Origin: an uncultured Collinsella sp.
Lineage (GTDB): Bacteria; Actinomycetota; Coriobacteriia; Coriobacteriales; Coriobacteriaceae
Direction: 5' to 3'
NCBI GenBank assembly: GCA_958370325.1
Contig: CATXJW010000002.1
Span: 1 to 64,000 of the forward strand
Length of the DNA stretch: 64,000 bases
In this document: one piece after another, positions 27,093 through 35,304 of the stretch
How the letters are laid out: every line of letters starts with the position of its first letter
Position numbering within the stretch: position 1 is the stretch's first letter
The notes under the pieces: generated by a model
Seen by the model: only the letters and a program-made list of their open reading frames with translations
Told to the model about the DNA's origin: nothing
Databases searched by the model: none
Program-made: the position numbers and the translations under genes

Positions 27093-27994
27093 CGGGCCTC
27101 CTCTCCGTTGCGCCAAAACGCCAGTTCCTCGCGGTTGGCGGCGCTCAAGTATACATGCTGTTTGTCAATCGCATCGATCACGCGGTGGACCTCGTCACCG
27201 TCGCGGCGCATCACCGCCAGGCGCAGGCAAAGCATCCAAACCTCCTGCTCCTCGGGCACGTCGAGCACCAGCTGGTCGGTCACGGCCTGCGCCTCGTCGA
27301 TCTGTCCGACATCGGCCAGCGCCGTCGCATATCGAATGCGAAGCTCAAGGGTGTCCTCGCGCTCGCAGCGACGCGCAAGCAGGCGCGCGTACTGTTGGCG
27401 CTGAATCTGAGCCACGCGCCCCTCGGCCAAGCCCGAGCCCAAGTATTCACCAAGAAAATCGCAGTATTCGTTGAGGTTTTGCGCGCTCGGGTCGGTCTTA
27501 AAGGCACGTTCCAGCTGCTGCAGTTTAAGGTCGGACTCCTTGGAGATCTGCGCCACCGCCGTCGCGGCATAGTGCGCCACCTCAACGTCGTCGTTAAGCT
27601 TAGCCGCCTGCAGCTGCGCCAGGTACGCGTCGGGCTCCTCGGTGAGCATAGAGAGCATTAGGCGGCGCCGTTCTGCCGGGTCGTTGACGATGAGCGCCTC
27701 CTCGAGCGGCACTACGCCTGCATCGGCATCACGTTCGTGCACTAGGATGCTGCGATGCAGGTCGTCGTTGAAGCGCAGCGACTCCAGCGCAGACTCTTTC
27801 AGCCCCTCGCCAAACACCGCGCCGCGGACCGATAGCAGAACCACCAGCAACGGGCCCCACAGCGGCACCAGCACTATCACAGCCAGCATATGCTCGCGCA
27901 CCGGCAGCAGGCCCAACTTCATGAGCGTCCACAGCATCAGACAAACCAGAGCATGAATCAGCAACAAGACGGCGGCAACGACAAGCGAGATCAA
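27089..27994 (-). CDS. PelE-like membrane protein with TPR-type helices
   Basis: 301 aa. Two transmembrane helices occupy residues 1-55 (LVVAAVLLLIHALVCLMLW; MLAVIVLVPLWGPLLVVLL). A soluble, all-helical region with Ala/Leu-rich repeats of TPR type follows (for example ATALADVGQIDEAQAVTDQL). This is the architecture of PelE, which bridges the c-di-GMP receptor PelD and the synthase PelF. It overlaps both neighbours by 4 bp. Assignment rests on architecture and position more than residue identity. Confidence 0.72.
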   Translation of the reverse strand: MISLVVAAVLLLIHALVCLMLWTLMKLGLLPVREHMLAVIVLVPLWGPLLVVLLSVRGAVFGEGLKESALESLRFNDDLHRSILVHERDADAGVVPLEEALIVNDPAERRRLMLSMLTEEPDAYLAQLQAAKLNDDVEVAHYAATAVAQISKESDLKLQQLERAFKTDPSAQNLNEYCDFLGEYLGSGLAEGRVAQIQRQQYARLLARRCEREDTLELRIRYATALADVGQIDEAQAVTDQLVLDVPEEQEVWMLCLRLAVMRRDGDEVHRVIDAIDKQHVYLSAANREELAFWRNGEEAR

Positions 27995-30129
27995 GCGGCA
28001 CCCCCCTCACCGTCACCGGTGTAAGCGATGTGCTGTAGTAGCGCCACGATGTCCTCGCCGTCGACGGGCTCCACCGCAATCTGCTTTGCGCTCAGGCGCT
28101 CGCGGATAATGGGCAGATCGCACGCCTTTGCCTGGCGCATAAGCAGGTAAAGCACGTCACCATCGACCAGGCCCGCCGCATCGCTCTCGCGGATTGCCGA
28201 CCCAATTGCGCCCAACAGCTCGCCGACAGGCTCCATGCCCGGTACCACGCGCAGGAGCAAAAAGCTGCCCATCTTGCCATCTGCCAGCGCCTGCTCGGCC
28301 GCGAGCTCTTGGCCAAAGGCAGCCTGCTTGAGCACGCAAGTGCCGTCAACGCAGCGTTTATCCTGTGCCACCGCCTCATAGTCAAAGGCACGGCCCAGCG
28401 CGCTTTCGACCAGGCCGCACAAGATGCGGAACAAGTTTTGATAATAGAGGGTCATTTGGTTTTCGGCCGCACGACGCACAAAGATCAACACGGCGGGCGC
28501 CCCGTCACGCTCGATCGTGTATCCAAACATGGGAAGCCCCGGCATCAGTTCGCGGTTCACCCACAGGCTCGAACGACCCCCGTCGCCCAAAAGGGGCGCA
28601 AGCTGCTCAAGCGTAAGCGAGCGTGCGGCATCTTCGGCAATCGCGGGACTTGCTGCCACCAGGCGTGCAAATGCCCCGCCCGAAACATGGTAGATCGCCA
28701 CCGAATCGTTCTCGAGGATCTCGCCCAGAAGCTCGCAGCACTTGCGATAGATGTCGCGTGGGTTGAACACGTCAAGCTCCTGCGTCACGGCAAAGATCTT
28801 GCCAAAGCTGTCGTGGCGGCCCACGATCTGGCGCCTGTACGCGCGCTTGTCCTCGATCGCGTCGTGGTAGAGCTGCGTAAGGAACGTATTGCGGTTGCGC
28901 ACGAGCTCGTTTTGATCGCGCTCCGCCCTAATGGCTTCGCTGTTGCGCAGCTGCACATAGCCGCACACGGCACCCACAACAAAGTACGCAATAAACGGCA
29001 GCCAGTTGGACGGCTCGTAGAACAGGCCCTGGAAGGTATAGCCGAACAGAGTAAAGTAACTAGCGGCCAAACCCACCGACGCCAGCAGCGCCGCAACCAG
29101 GCCAAAGTCCAAGCCATACAGCGTGCCGATCAGCACCACGTAGAGCAGGCGATAATCGAGCACGTTGAGCTGGGTCGATTGGGAGAACAAGCGCTCCAGC
29201 ACTTCAAAGAGCACCCAGGCGGCTGCCGTCTCCAGGCATTTGACAGGCAGCGTGCGCATTTGAATACGGTCGATGGCCGCGCGCAAGGGGTTGACCTTCT
29301 TTGCGCGACCAGCATCCCAACGCGCTTGAATGGTCGAGAGGTCGCGCAGCAAGTCGTAACGCTGAAACCAGCCATAGCGCACGCGAACGACGTCGCTGGC
29401 GGGCAGGGCGTAGCCGGCAGATTCGCCATAGGCAACTGAGAGCCCTGGGAACAGCGCCTTGAGGGCGTCGCCCACCTCACCCACCGTGTGATGGAAGGTA
29501 TCGGCTACGTCGAGCGTCTCAAAGTTACCATTCCAGCTGTCGAAGATACGGCGTACCAGCACCGAAAGCTCCTCGGCACACAGCAGGGGAAACGCCGCAT
29601 CCTGCGCGCCCTGCAGAGCGGCCGATCCGGTTGAGCATGCGTCGAACAGCGGCACCAAAAACGGGTCCTCCAGCGCGGCAGACGCGGTATACAGGAACGG
29701 CACGCGCAGAATCTTGGTCTGAACGCCCTCGCGAGCAGCGTAGTAGCGGCACAGGTCGTTGGCTGCGTGCGCGATAATGCCCTTGCCCGTTCGCCCCGCG
29801 GCATCTGCGGCACCCTCGGCACCCGCGGGCCCCGCTACATACAGCAGTTGGACCCGGCGACCCATGCACGCACGAAAGACCGAGCGAAGCAGCTCGATAT
29901 CGCCCACGATATCGGTATGCGGCGTGAGGTAATTAGACAGGTAGACGACACGGTCGAACTCGTAGGCCTGATCCAGGTGCTGGAGGAGCTCTTTCCACGA
30001 GGCATGGGGTGACGACTCATCGCGGTGAGCATCCTTGACGGCTACAACCTTAACGTGGTCCCCGGGGAACGCCTTGGCACAAAAGTCATCGTCAACATAT
30101 GCAGTGTTGCCAACAACAAGCACCTCCAT
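27991..30129 (-). CDS. PelD-like c-di-GMP receptor with N-terminal epimerase-like domain
   Basis: 712 aa, first gene of the Pel-type operon. Residues 1-280 resemble a Rossmann NAD-dependent epimerase (MEVLVVGNTAYVDDDF, VVYLSNYLTP). A segment of about four helices follows at about 295-400, with YGLDFGLVAALLASVGLAAS. Then comes a GAF-like domain (about 450-580) and a degenerate GGDEF domain. In that domain R647-E-S-D650 sits in the position of the inhibitory I-site RxxD, while GGDEF itself reads DGDVL. It is therefore predicted to bind c-di-GMP but not make it. The ATG has a strong GGGGAGGAG upstream. Confidence 0.82.
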   Translation of the reverse strand: MEVLVVGNTAYVDDDFCAKAFPGDHVKVVAVKDAHRDESSPHASWKELLQHLDQAYEFDRVVYLSNYLTPHTDIVGDIELLRSVFRACMGRRVQLLYVAGPAGAEGAADAAGRTGKGIIAHAANDLCRYYAAREGVQTKILRVPFLYTASAALEDPFLVPLFDACSTGSAALQGAQDAAFPLLCAEELSVLVRRIFDSWNGNFETLDVADTFHHTVGEVGDALKALFPGLSVAYGESAGYALPASDVVRVRYGWFQRYDLLRDLSTIQARWDAGRAKKVNPLRAAIDRIQMRTLPVKCLETAAAWVLFEVLERLFSQSTQLNVLDYRLLYVVLIGTLYGLDFGLVAALLASVGLAASYFTLFGYTFQGLFYEPSNWLPFIAYFVVGAVCGYVQLRNSEAIRAERDQNELVRNRNTFLTQLYHDAIEDKRAYRRQIVGRHDSFGKIFAVTQELDVFNPRDIYRKCCELLGEILENDSVAIYHVSGGAFARLVAASPAIAEDAARSLTLEQLAPLLGDGGRSSLWVNRELMPGLPMFGYTIERDGAPAVLIFVRRAAENQMTLYYQNLFRILCGLVESALGRAFDYEAVAQDKRCVDGTCVLKQAAFGQELAAEQALADGKMGSFLLLRVVPGMEPVGELLGAIGSAIRESDAAGLVDGDVLYLLMRQAKACDLPIIRERLSAKQIAVEPVDGEDIVALLQHIAYTGDGEGGAA

Positions 30130-30163
30130 GGCGTACTCCTCCCCTAAAATCCACTTCTGTCAT

Positions 30164-30192
30164 AGTCAAACATGCGTATTTTACGCTGTCAA
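30164..30192 (-). promoter_or_regulatory. Possible Pel operon promoter with internal palindrome
   Basis: A consensus -35 TTGACA (30,187-30,192, minus strand) lies 58 bp before the pelD-like gene. The -10 is not convincing. A GCGTA-aaa-TACGC inverted repeat falls just downstream, where an operator would lie. The rest of 30,130-30,425 contains no supportable gene. Confidence 0.35.
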
Positions 30193-30425
30193 CGCGAGCT
30201 GGAACGCCTTTAAGGCTGTTTTAAGAACTTTTTTAGAGGATGTGGGGACATCGAGAGCGCAAAATGAGCGACCAATTCGGAAGTGCGGTGAGAAAACGAG
30301 ACCTGTCGACCAGACCCTAGTTTTGGGCACCCGCGACCTGCGGTTTTGTTGCCAAAAATCGGTGTGTGCTCGGCAAGTTTCGATTTTTCCCCGCACTTTC
30401 GGAGATAAATGGTGAAGGGGACTCT

Positions 30426-31244
30426 TTAGAACAAACGAATACCCAAACCCCTCTTAATCGCCTTGTTCATAACGTCGTTAAGTCGCTTAGGCCAATTCGC
30501 AATAAAGAAAAGGCAGGTGCAGCATGCACAAAATGAATCATTGTTCAGACGTTCAATCTCATTGAGCAGAAGTTCAGAATGATTGATGCCTGTCACGGTC
30601 GCAGCTAAGTCAGCCAGAGACTCGTTTGCAATTGGCATCATCTGCTCATTAGTTAACCAAAGCGACCTCAGGGCATGGACGGCAATAATGCAGGCAAATG
30701 TAAAACCATCAATACGCCCAATATCCGCAAGCGAATCTCCCCTCCTGGCAACCCAGTCCTTGTAAGATCGCTGGCCAAAAATCACATCTGAAGGAACAAG
30801 GGCGTCATCCAGAGAGAGATACTTCAAGGGATCAAAATCACGATATGCTTCAACCGATGGATAGCTTAGATATAGCTGACCCATATCAGTGCTATCGCAG
30901 TAATAGTCTTGCATTAGCTCGAGCCGCTTAAAATCGAGCCGATTGTCCTGAGGATCTAAGTCAAATATGAGCAGGGTGTCTGTAAAACTGGATTCGAGAA
31001 GCTGAGCCGCATCATCTTTATCCGAAAGAAGCTCAGCGACAAAGGGCTTAAGATCAATGGACTCGAAATCACAACCGTATTCTTGAAAGAGCTTATCAAG
31101 AAAGTCATGAACATTAATCTCAACAGGAACAATTTGATGATCATCCGCGAGGCTAAAAGATTCAAATAAACGCCCCATCAGCTGAGGCTCGCGTTTAGCG
31201 CCTTCAACAATGAGCAGGACGTTCTTTTCAGACGCAGCGTTCAT
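30426..31244 (-). CDS. Toprim-like partner of an AAA ATPase, RloB/AbiL-type defence protein
   Basis: 272 aa. The N-terminus carries VLLIVEGAKREPQLM, a Toprim-like acidic motif, followed by LLIFDLDPQDNRLDF (D-x-D) and LYLSYPSVEAYRDF. These are the three elements of the Toprim-like nucleases paired with small OLD/RloA-type ATPases (RloB, AbiLii, AriB-like). The C-terminal half is helical with a short Cys-rich stretch (CACCTC). It starts two bases after the ATPase stop codon and is therefore translationally coupled. Assignment to a named system is not possible from sequence alone. It has lower GC than the core genes, suggesting transfer. Confidence 0.72.
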   Translation of the reverse strand: MNAASEKNVLLIVEGAKREPQLMGRLFESFSLADDHQIVPVEINVHDFLDKLFQEYGCDFESIDLKPFVAELLSDKDDAAQLLESSFTDTLLIFDLDPQDNRLDFKRLELMQDYYCDSTDMGQLYLSYPSVEAYRDFDPLKYLSLDDALVPSDVIFGQRSYKDWVARRGDSLADIGRIDGFTFACIIAVHALRSLWLTNEQMMPIANESLADLAATVTGINHSELLLNEIERLNNDSFCACCTCLFFIANWPKRLNDVMNKAIKRGLGIRLF

Positions 31245-31246
31245 GG

Positions 31247-32347
31247 CTACTCAAACTCTCCGGCTCGGAGGAGCTTCTCAATATTGTTGCCGAGCCTCAA
31301 CTCACGATCGGTGGAATCGGCCAAGGTTCGAATACCCTCTTTTGCAGAAATTTGATAAACGCAGTCGGGCCTCATTACGCCATTCTTAACAAGCGAAGTG
31401 TTGTGAGTGGAGCACAGTATCTGACAAGAGGCCTTGGAAGCAAAGAGCTTCAAAAGGCTCTCTGCCATTTCAAAGTGACAAAAAGCGTCAAACTCATCTA
31501 TGAACAAAAAGCTGGCCGACTCGTTAAGTTCAAGCTCAGAGAACAACTTAACCAGGGTTCTTGTACCGCTAGAACATGCCTCGACAAACGGGATGCATCG
31601 CATGGGATGATTGAAATACAGAACAGGCGAGCCGTCGGACTCTTTAATAACGATCAGAGACTCATCGACTCCAAAATTGCGAATAAATGACTCGAATTCC
31701 GCAACTTTGTTCTCGCGTATGATCTTGTCGATTACTTTTCTTGTTTCAAACCCTTTTAATCGAAAGTTGTCCGTGCGAATCAGCCTCATGCGCGAGACAA
31801 ATCGTCGCAACTCCGCCAAGACGCCTAAAACATTAGTTGGAAGACTGCTCGTTATATAAGAAAGAAGGCTCAACGAAGTGTCAGAGAATTCAAAATTGAT
31901 TCCAGCTGCACCGATTCGTTCGAGGTGGTTATCCTCGAAAACGCCGCGTGCATTATTGAAATCGAAAATTCGTTCCCCATCAATCAATAGGGTCTCGTGA
32001 AGCCAAGTAGTCGGAGAAGTCTTCTCATAGCAGTAATTGATTTCGCGACCGTCAATTTCAAAGACATAGGTGAACTGTGCCGTACCTCGCCCGCAATCAG
32101 CATTCAAAAACAGACGATCATCCTGGTCAGGATAATCGAATGCCTTTAGAAAGCCGAGCGTAATGTCGAATAAAGCTGAACCGAAATTCGATTTACCAGA
32201 CGCATTTCTGCCGATCAAAAGTGCGGTTTTCACGATTCCGTTTTTTACGTTATTTTCTGCAAACTGGTAATCACGAGAAGCTGCAAAATTAAATGTAACC
32301 GGAGCCGAAAAATTCCTATAGCCATTAACAGTAAAACGCTTAAGCAT
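31247..32347 (-). CDS. AAA_15/AAA_21-type ATPase, RloA/AbiLi-like defence protein
   Basis: 366-aa SMC/OLD-like ATPase. It begins with the family pattern FTVNGYRNFSAPVTFNF. Walker A is GRNASGKS at 46-53. The ABC-like signature region EACSSGTRTL, Walker B FLFIDEFDAF and switch STHNTSLV lie in the C-terminal third. Such ATPases gate partner nucleases in phage defence. The ATG at 32,347 follows AGGAGA by six bases, and this SD lies inside a 22-bp perfect palindrome. It is the first gene of a two-gene operon and AT-richer than neighbouring DNA. Confidence 0.85.
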   Translation of the reverse strand: MLKRFTVNGYRNFSAPVTFNFAASRDYQFAENNVKNGIVKTALLIGRNASGKSNFGSALFDITLGFLKAFDYPDQDDRLFLNADCGRGTAQFTYVFEIDGREINYCYEKTSPTTWLHETLLIDGERIFDFNNARGVFEDNHLERIGAAGINFEFSDTSLSLLSYITSSLPTNVLGVLAELRRFVSRMRLIRTDNFRLKGFETRKVIDKIIRENKVAEFESFIRNFGVDESLIVIKESDGSPVLYFNHPMRCIPFVEACSSGTRTLVKLFSELELNESASFLFIDEFDAFCHFEMAESLLKLFASKASCQILCSTHNTSLVKNGVMRPDCVYQISAKEGIRTLADSTDRELRLGNNIEKLLRAGEFE

Positions 32348-32351
32348 GAGA

Positions 32352-32398
32352 GTCTCCTATCTCTTGCCGTAATTATATTACGGCAAGAGATAGGAGAC
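32352..32398 (-). promoter_or_regulatory. 22-bp perfect palindrome over the defence operon's SD
   Basis: Arms 32,352-32,373 and 32,377-32,398 are perfectly complementary with a 3-nt loop, ending five bases before the ATPase start codon. One arm contains the SD (AGGAGA) and the other its complement. The centre reads TATAAT on the coding strand. It could be an RNA hairpin hiding the SD or an operator centred on a -10 box. The remaining 32,400-32,592 shows nothing recognisable. Confidence 0.75.
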
Positions 32399-32592
32399 CG
32401 GCATCAATTACGTAACTACTGGAAAAGTCATGTAGCCAAAGCCCATCCGAACCATGAAAACGTACCGCGAGAGCCGCTCAAAACAGAAGTATGCGGCAAA
32501 TTCCAGACATGCCGACCACGCCGGATAGCGACAATGCTTCTACCTGCGCGACACTAACAAAGCATCGTTAAATCATCCAGTCTCAAGCGTAA

Positions 32593-33351
32593 TCACAAAT
32601 AAGATTTACCGTTATAAAAGCTGAAGTGCCAATTTTTAAGTTGCGAATCAGCATCCCCGTTGTCATCAACAAACTCAGAGAGCAAATCTGCACCGTCAGT
32701 AATTGGGCAGCGATCGCCCTCGTATTTCATAGAAGGAAAAGCACCATCTCTGGAACCGACAGCAAACACAAAACCTGATGGATTGATTGCCCAACAGACG
32801 TATGCATCCTTTCCGCGAGAAAGCAACAACGATCCGTTGCAACCGTTAGGCAGGAACCGGTTAAACGCCTCGTCCAAGGACGAATAGGCACCGGATTCCA
32901 TCCAGCGCTGATTCTCCAAACTTGCAATTGTCCAAAGAAAGGACTTCATCTCTTCCAGATATGTCCAGTCAAACCATATCCCATCTTCATCGAACCCGCT
33001 CCTCCCTTTACCCGATTCAAACCGTTTAACTTTAGCGTCAGCGTTGGCGGCGGCCGCGTCGACCTCATACTTAAAAGCAGCCAAGCAGGAAGCTTTTTCA
33101 GGCGGTTTGCAACATTCAAGATACTCATGAGCATTCCATCCGTTGAAATGTCTGATGTATCGAAAGTTTGGAAACAACGCTATTGCAATATTAATAAACT
33201 CCTTTGTAGGCAGGTTCTCTCCCACAACGTTTATACGCATGTACATCGATTCAAGCGAAGCATAATAGGCAAGCGCGAGAACATAGGGCGCGATGAATAT
33301 TGGGTACCAGATTGAAAGAAATAGCGAGCTTAATTCAACGCCCCAGTCCAT
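32593..33351 (-). CDS. Membrane-anchored protein of unknown function
   Basis: 252 aa, not recognised. One or two hydrophobic segments occupy residues 8-32 (SLFLSIWYPIFIAPYVLALAY). A soluble domain rich in Trp, Tyr and Phe follows, with GIWFDWTYLEEMKSFLW and a C-terminal beta-rich part (CWAINPSGFVFAVGSRDG). It lies six bases after a second membrane protein, so the two form an operon inside the defence island. Low GC suggests transfer. A membrane-linked defence effector or its immunity partner is only a guess from location. Confidence 0.7.
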   Translation of the reverse strand: MDWGVELSSLFLSIWYPIFIAPYVLALAYYASLESMYMRINVVGENLPTKEFINIAIALFPNFRYIRHFNGWNAHEYLECCKPPEKASCLAAFKYEVDAAAANADAKVKRFESGKGRSGFDEDGIWFDWTYLEEMKSFLWTIASLENQRWMESGAYSSLDEAFNRFLPNGCNGSLLLSRGKDAYVCWAINPSGFVFAVGSRDGAFPSMKYEGDRCPITDGADLLSEFVDDNGDADSQLKNWHFSFYNGKSYL

Positions 33352-33357
33352 AGAAAA

Positions 33358-33948
33358 CTAAGCATTTGAAAGCAGCAACGTTGTTGCAACACAAACAATG
33401 ATGCACAAAACAACCCTCATGTTTTCAAACAAGCATAGATTGGATACATCACGTCTGGATGAAAATTGGGCATGGCCAATACCCAGAAACAAAAGGACTA
33501 CTTGAAGAGCAACTTCAAACGGAATAGGGAAGCAGACCAGATTGATATAGAAAGACGCTAGTGCACCAAAGCGGACCTCAGGCACAATCAATTCGTTTTT
33601 AATTGAAGTGACCGATGTTGCCTTAGATGCAATTAACATAGAGGGAAACCCAACAAATACAACCTCAAGAATCGTGTCCAGCAAGATACCCGTATTCCAA
33701 AACCCGAATTCAAACGCTCTGTATATCAAAAGCGCAGAGTACGTTACAAGAATGAGCGCAGGAATCAGAATTTTGGGGCTTAGCGCACACTTGACAACAT
33801 CAGCAAACGATTTAATAACGCTTAACAACTTACCCTTAGTCAGAAGATAAATCGCTATAAGACCCATCAATATAATTGATGCATATTCACGGTTATCCAT
33901 TTGTCCGATGAGAGTTGCAACCACCCATTGGACTCCACTGAGGATCAA
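33358..33948 (-). CDS. Integral membrane protein of unknown function
   Basis: 196 aa with five or six predicted transmembrane helices (ASIILMGLIAIYLLT, ILIPALILVTYSALLIY, a segment around LEVVFVGFPSMLIA, ALASFYINLVCFPIPF, VALQVVLLFLGI and VVLCIIVCVATTLLL). No family was recognised. The start is a TTG at 33,948 with GGAGGGG five bases upstream; an ATG 16 codons later has no SD. It is upstream of and presumably co-transcribed with the 252-aa membrane-anchored protein. Confidence 0.65.
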   Translation of the reverse strand: MILSGVQWVVATLIGQMDNREYASIILMGLIAIYLLTKGKLLSVIKSFADVVKCALSPKILIPALILVTYSALLIYRAFEFGFWNTGILLDTILEVVFVGFPSMLIASKATSVTSIKNELIVPEVRFGALASFYINLVCFPIPFEVALQVVLLFLGIGHAQFSSRRDVSNLCLFENMRVVLCIIVCVATTLLLSNA

Positions 33949-34044
33949 TCAAGCCCCTCCTTAGCCATGTTGAATCTAGACTCAAGATCACGCCGGGAAT
34001 GTTGGTGCAAACGCGCCGACGACCAGCCATGCGTCGCCGAAGCC

Positions 34045-35124
34045 CTATGGAAGTCTGCGAACCATGAGGCGGCCCTCGAGGAGGAGCTTGTGCATGAGGT
34101 TCTTCCCGTGGTCTTTGTTGTCGAAAGACTCGCCGTAGGCAGCCAAGAGCTTCGTCACGTTTTTATGAACTTCCCTGCGAGCCTTTTCGACCATAACCTT
34201 CTCGGTCTCACCCTTCTTGCCATGAGGCCTATAGTAGAAGACGAGCCTCGTATCGCCACCGTAGAGGTCCACGGCATCGAAGATCGACTGAAAGTAGGAG
34301 TAGTCGGCCTCGGAAAGGGAGTGGCCGAAGAACTTGATGAAGCCCATCGAAGCGCCGTTTGACGACTTCGGCCGAACGACCCTCTGGAAGTCGACGGGGT
34401 CCTGCGCGAGCAGCCTGTAGGTCTTGGTGAACGGTATGGCCACGCTGGTGGGCCTGATCCCCTTCGCGTCTATGCCGAAGACGATGCCGTGCTCGTAGTC
34501 GCTCGCCCTACCGTGTATGTTGCAGAAGCAGTCGATGCCGAGGGCGTCGGAAAGGCGAACGTTGCTCGACAGGGGCTCGGTGTAGTTGAAGCTGAGGACG
34601 GAGGTCGAGGGGGGCACGCCATCTTCGTCAACTAGGTCTCTGCAGATGCGCTCCATCCGGGTCGCGGCGGAGTCGAGGTAGCCGGGCGTCCGCTGCACAA
34701 GGTCGTTGAGGTAGGCGGCGAAATACGACTCGTAGCGGTTCAGGTCGGCAAGGGACAGCGCGGCGAGCACGCTGCCGTCCAGCTTTCGGTCCCTCAGCCA
34801 ATTGCTCAGCACATAGGAATAGACGGCATTGGTGCGCGCGGTCTGCGAGGGCTTGACCGAAGGATCGAGGACACATTCCGGGAGCCGGAGCATCTGGGGA
34901 TCCTTCTGCCCGCTTTTGTACAGCCACCGCCTAATCTGGTGTTCGACGTCGCACCAGCGCCAATTATGCCCCTTCTCCTGCTTGAGAATGAGATCCCAGA
35001 TAGTGGTGTTCTCCGGATGGGCAACCAAATCGGATTTCGCTCGGTAGTCGTGAAAGTCGGAGAAGCTCGATTTGAGGTCGCAGGAAAGATCGAACCCGTT
35101 GCCGATTACGATGAGCTGATACAT
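34045..35124 (-). CDS. AbiH-family phage abortive infection protein
   Basis: 359 aa. The N-terminus MYQLIVIGNGFDLSCDL followed by SSFSDFHDY is the hallmark of AbiH proteins. Supporting motifs are TSVLSFNYTEPL and CNIHGRASDYEHGIVFGID (His/Asp-rich), then FFGHSLSEADYSYF. AbiH acts by abortive infection through an unresolved mechanism. It follows a 55-aa small gene by 12 bp and a decayed wecB before that. Higher GC than the ATPase pair suggests a separate acquisition. Confidence 0.88.
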   Translation of the reverse strand: MYQLIVIGNGFDLSCDLKSSFSDFHDYRAKSDLVAHPENTTIWDLILKQEKGHNWRWCDVEHQIRRWLYKSGQKDPQMLRLPECVLDPSVKPSQTARTNAVYSYVLSNWLRDRKLDGSVLAALSLADLNRYESYFAAYLNDLVQRTPGYLDSAATRMERICRDLVDEDGVPPSTSVLSFNYTEPLSSNVRLSDALGIDCFCNIHGRASDYEHGIVFGIDAKGIRPTSVAIPFTKTYRLLAQDPVDFQRVVRPKSSNGASMGFIKFFGHSLSEADYSYFQSIFDAVDLYGGDTRLVFYYRPHGKKGETEKVMVEKARREVHKNVTKLLAAYGESFDNKDHGKNLMHKLLLEGRLMVRRLP

Positions 35125-35136
35125 CAGACACCTCCT

Positions 35137-35304
35137 CTACGCAAGCATGAAGGCACAGGCCATGCAGTGAGTCTTTTCTTCAACGGTCAAACTAGACGAT
35201 ATAATATCTTTGAGCCACTTGACCATAACGTGTGAGTCTTGCCATAGAGCCTGCATACCCATCGATTCAGCGACCAACGGCGAACCCGTCGTAAAAAGAG
35301 ACAT
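35137..35304 (-). CDS. Small protein between wecB relic and abiH
   Basis: 55-aa ORF, not recognised. A strong GGAGG lies about seven bases upstream. Its ATG overlaps the wecB stop as TAATG, which implies translational coupling, and abiH begins 12 bp downstream. The sequence has a Cys-x-x-x near the C-terminus (THCMACAFM) and no membrane helix. It could be a genuine small gene or a remnant. Confidence 0.45.
   Translation of the reverse strand: MSLFTTGSPLVAESMGMQALWQDSHVMVKWLKDIISSSLTVEEKTHCMACAFMLA

Noticed and set aside
19034..30129. Search for pelB/pelC outer-membrane export genes
   Set aside because: None seen; consistent with a monoderm Gram-positive-type Pel system.
30181..30396. 71-codon minus-strand ORF upstream of the defence pair
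   Set aside because: No SD or recognisable domain; it lies in the Pel promoter region and looks like a chance frame or repeat.
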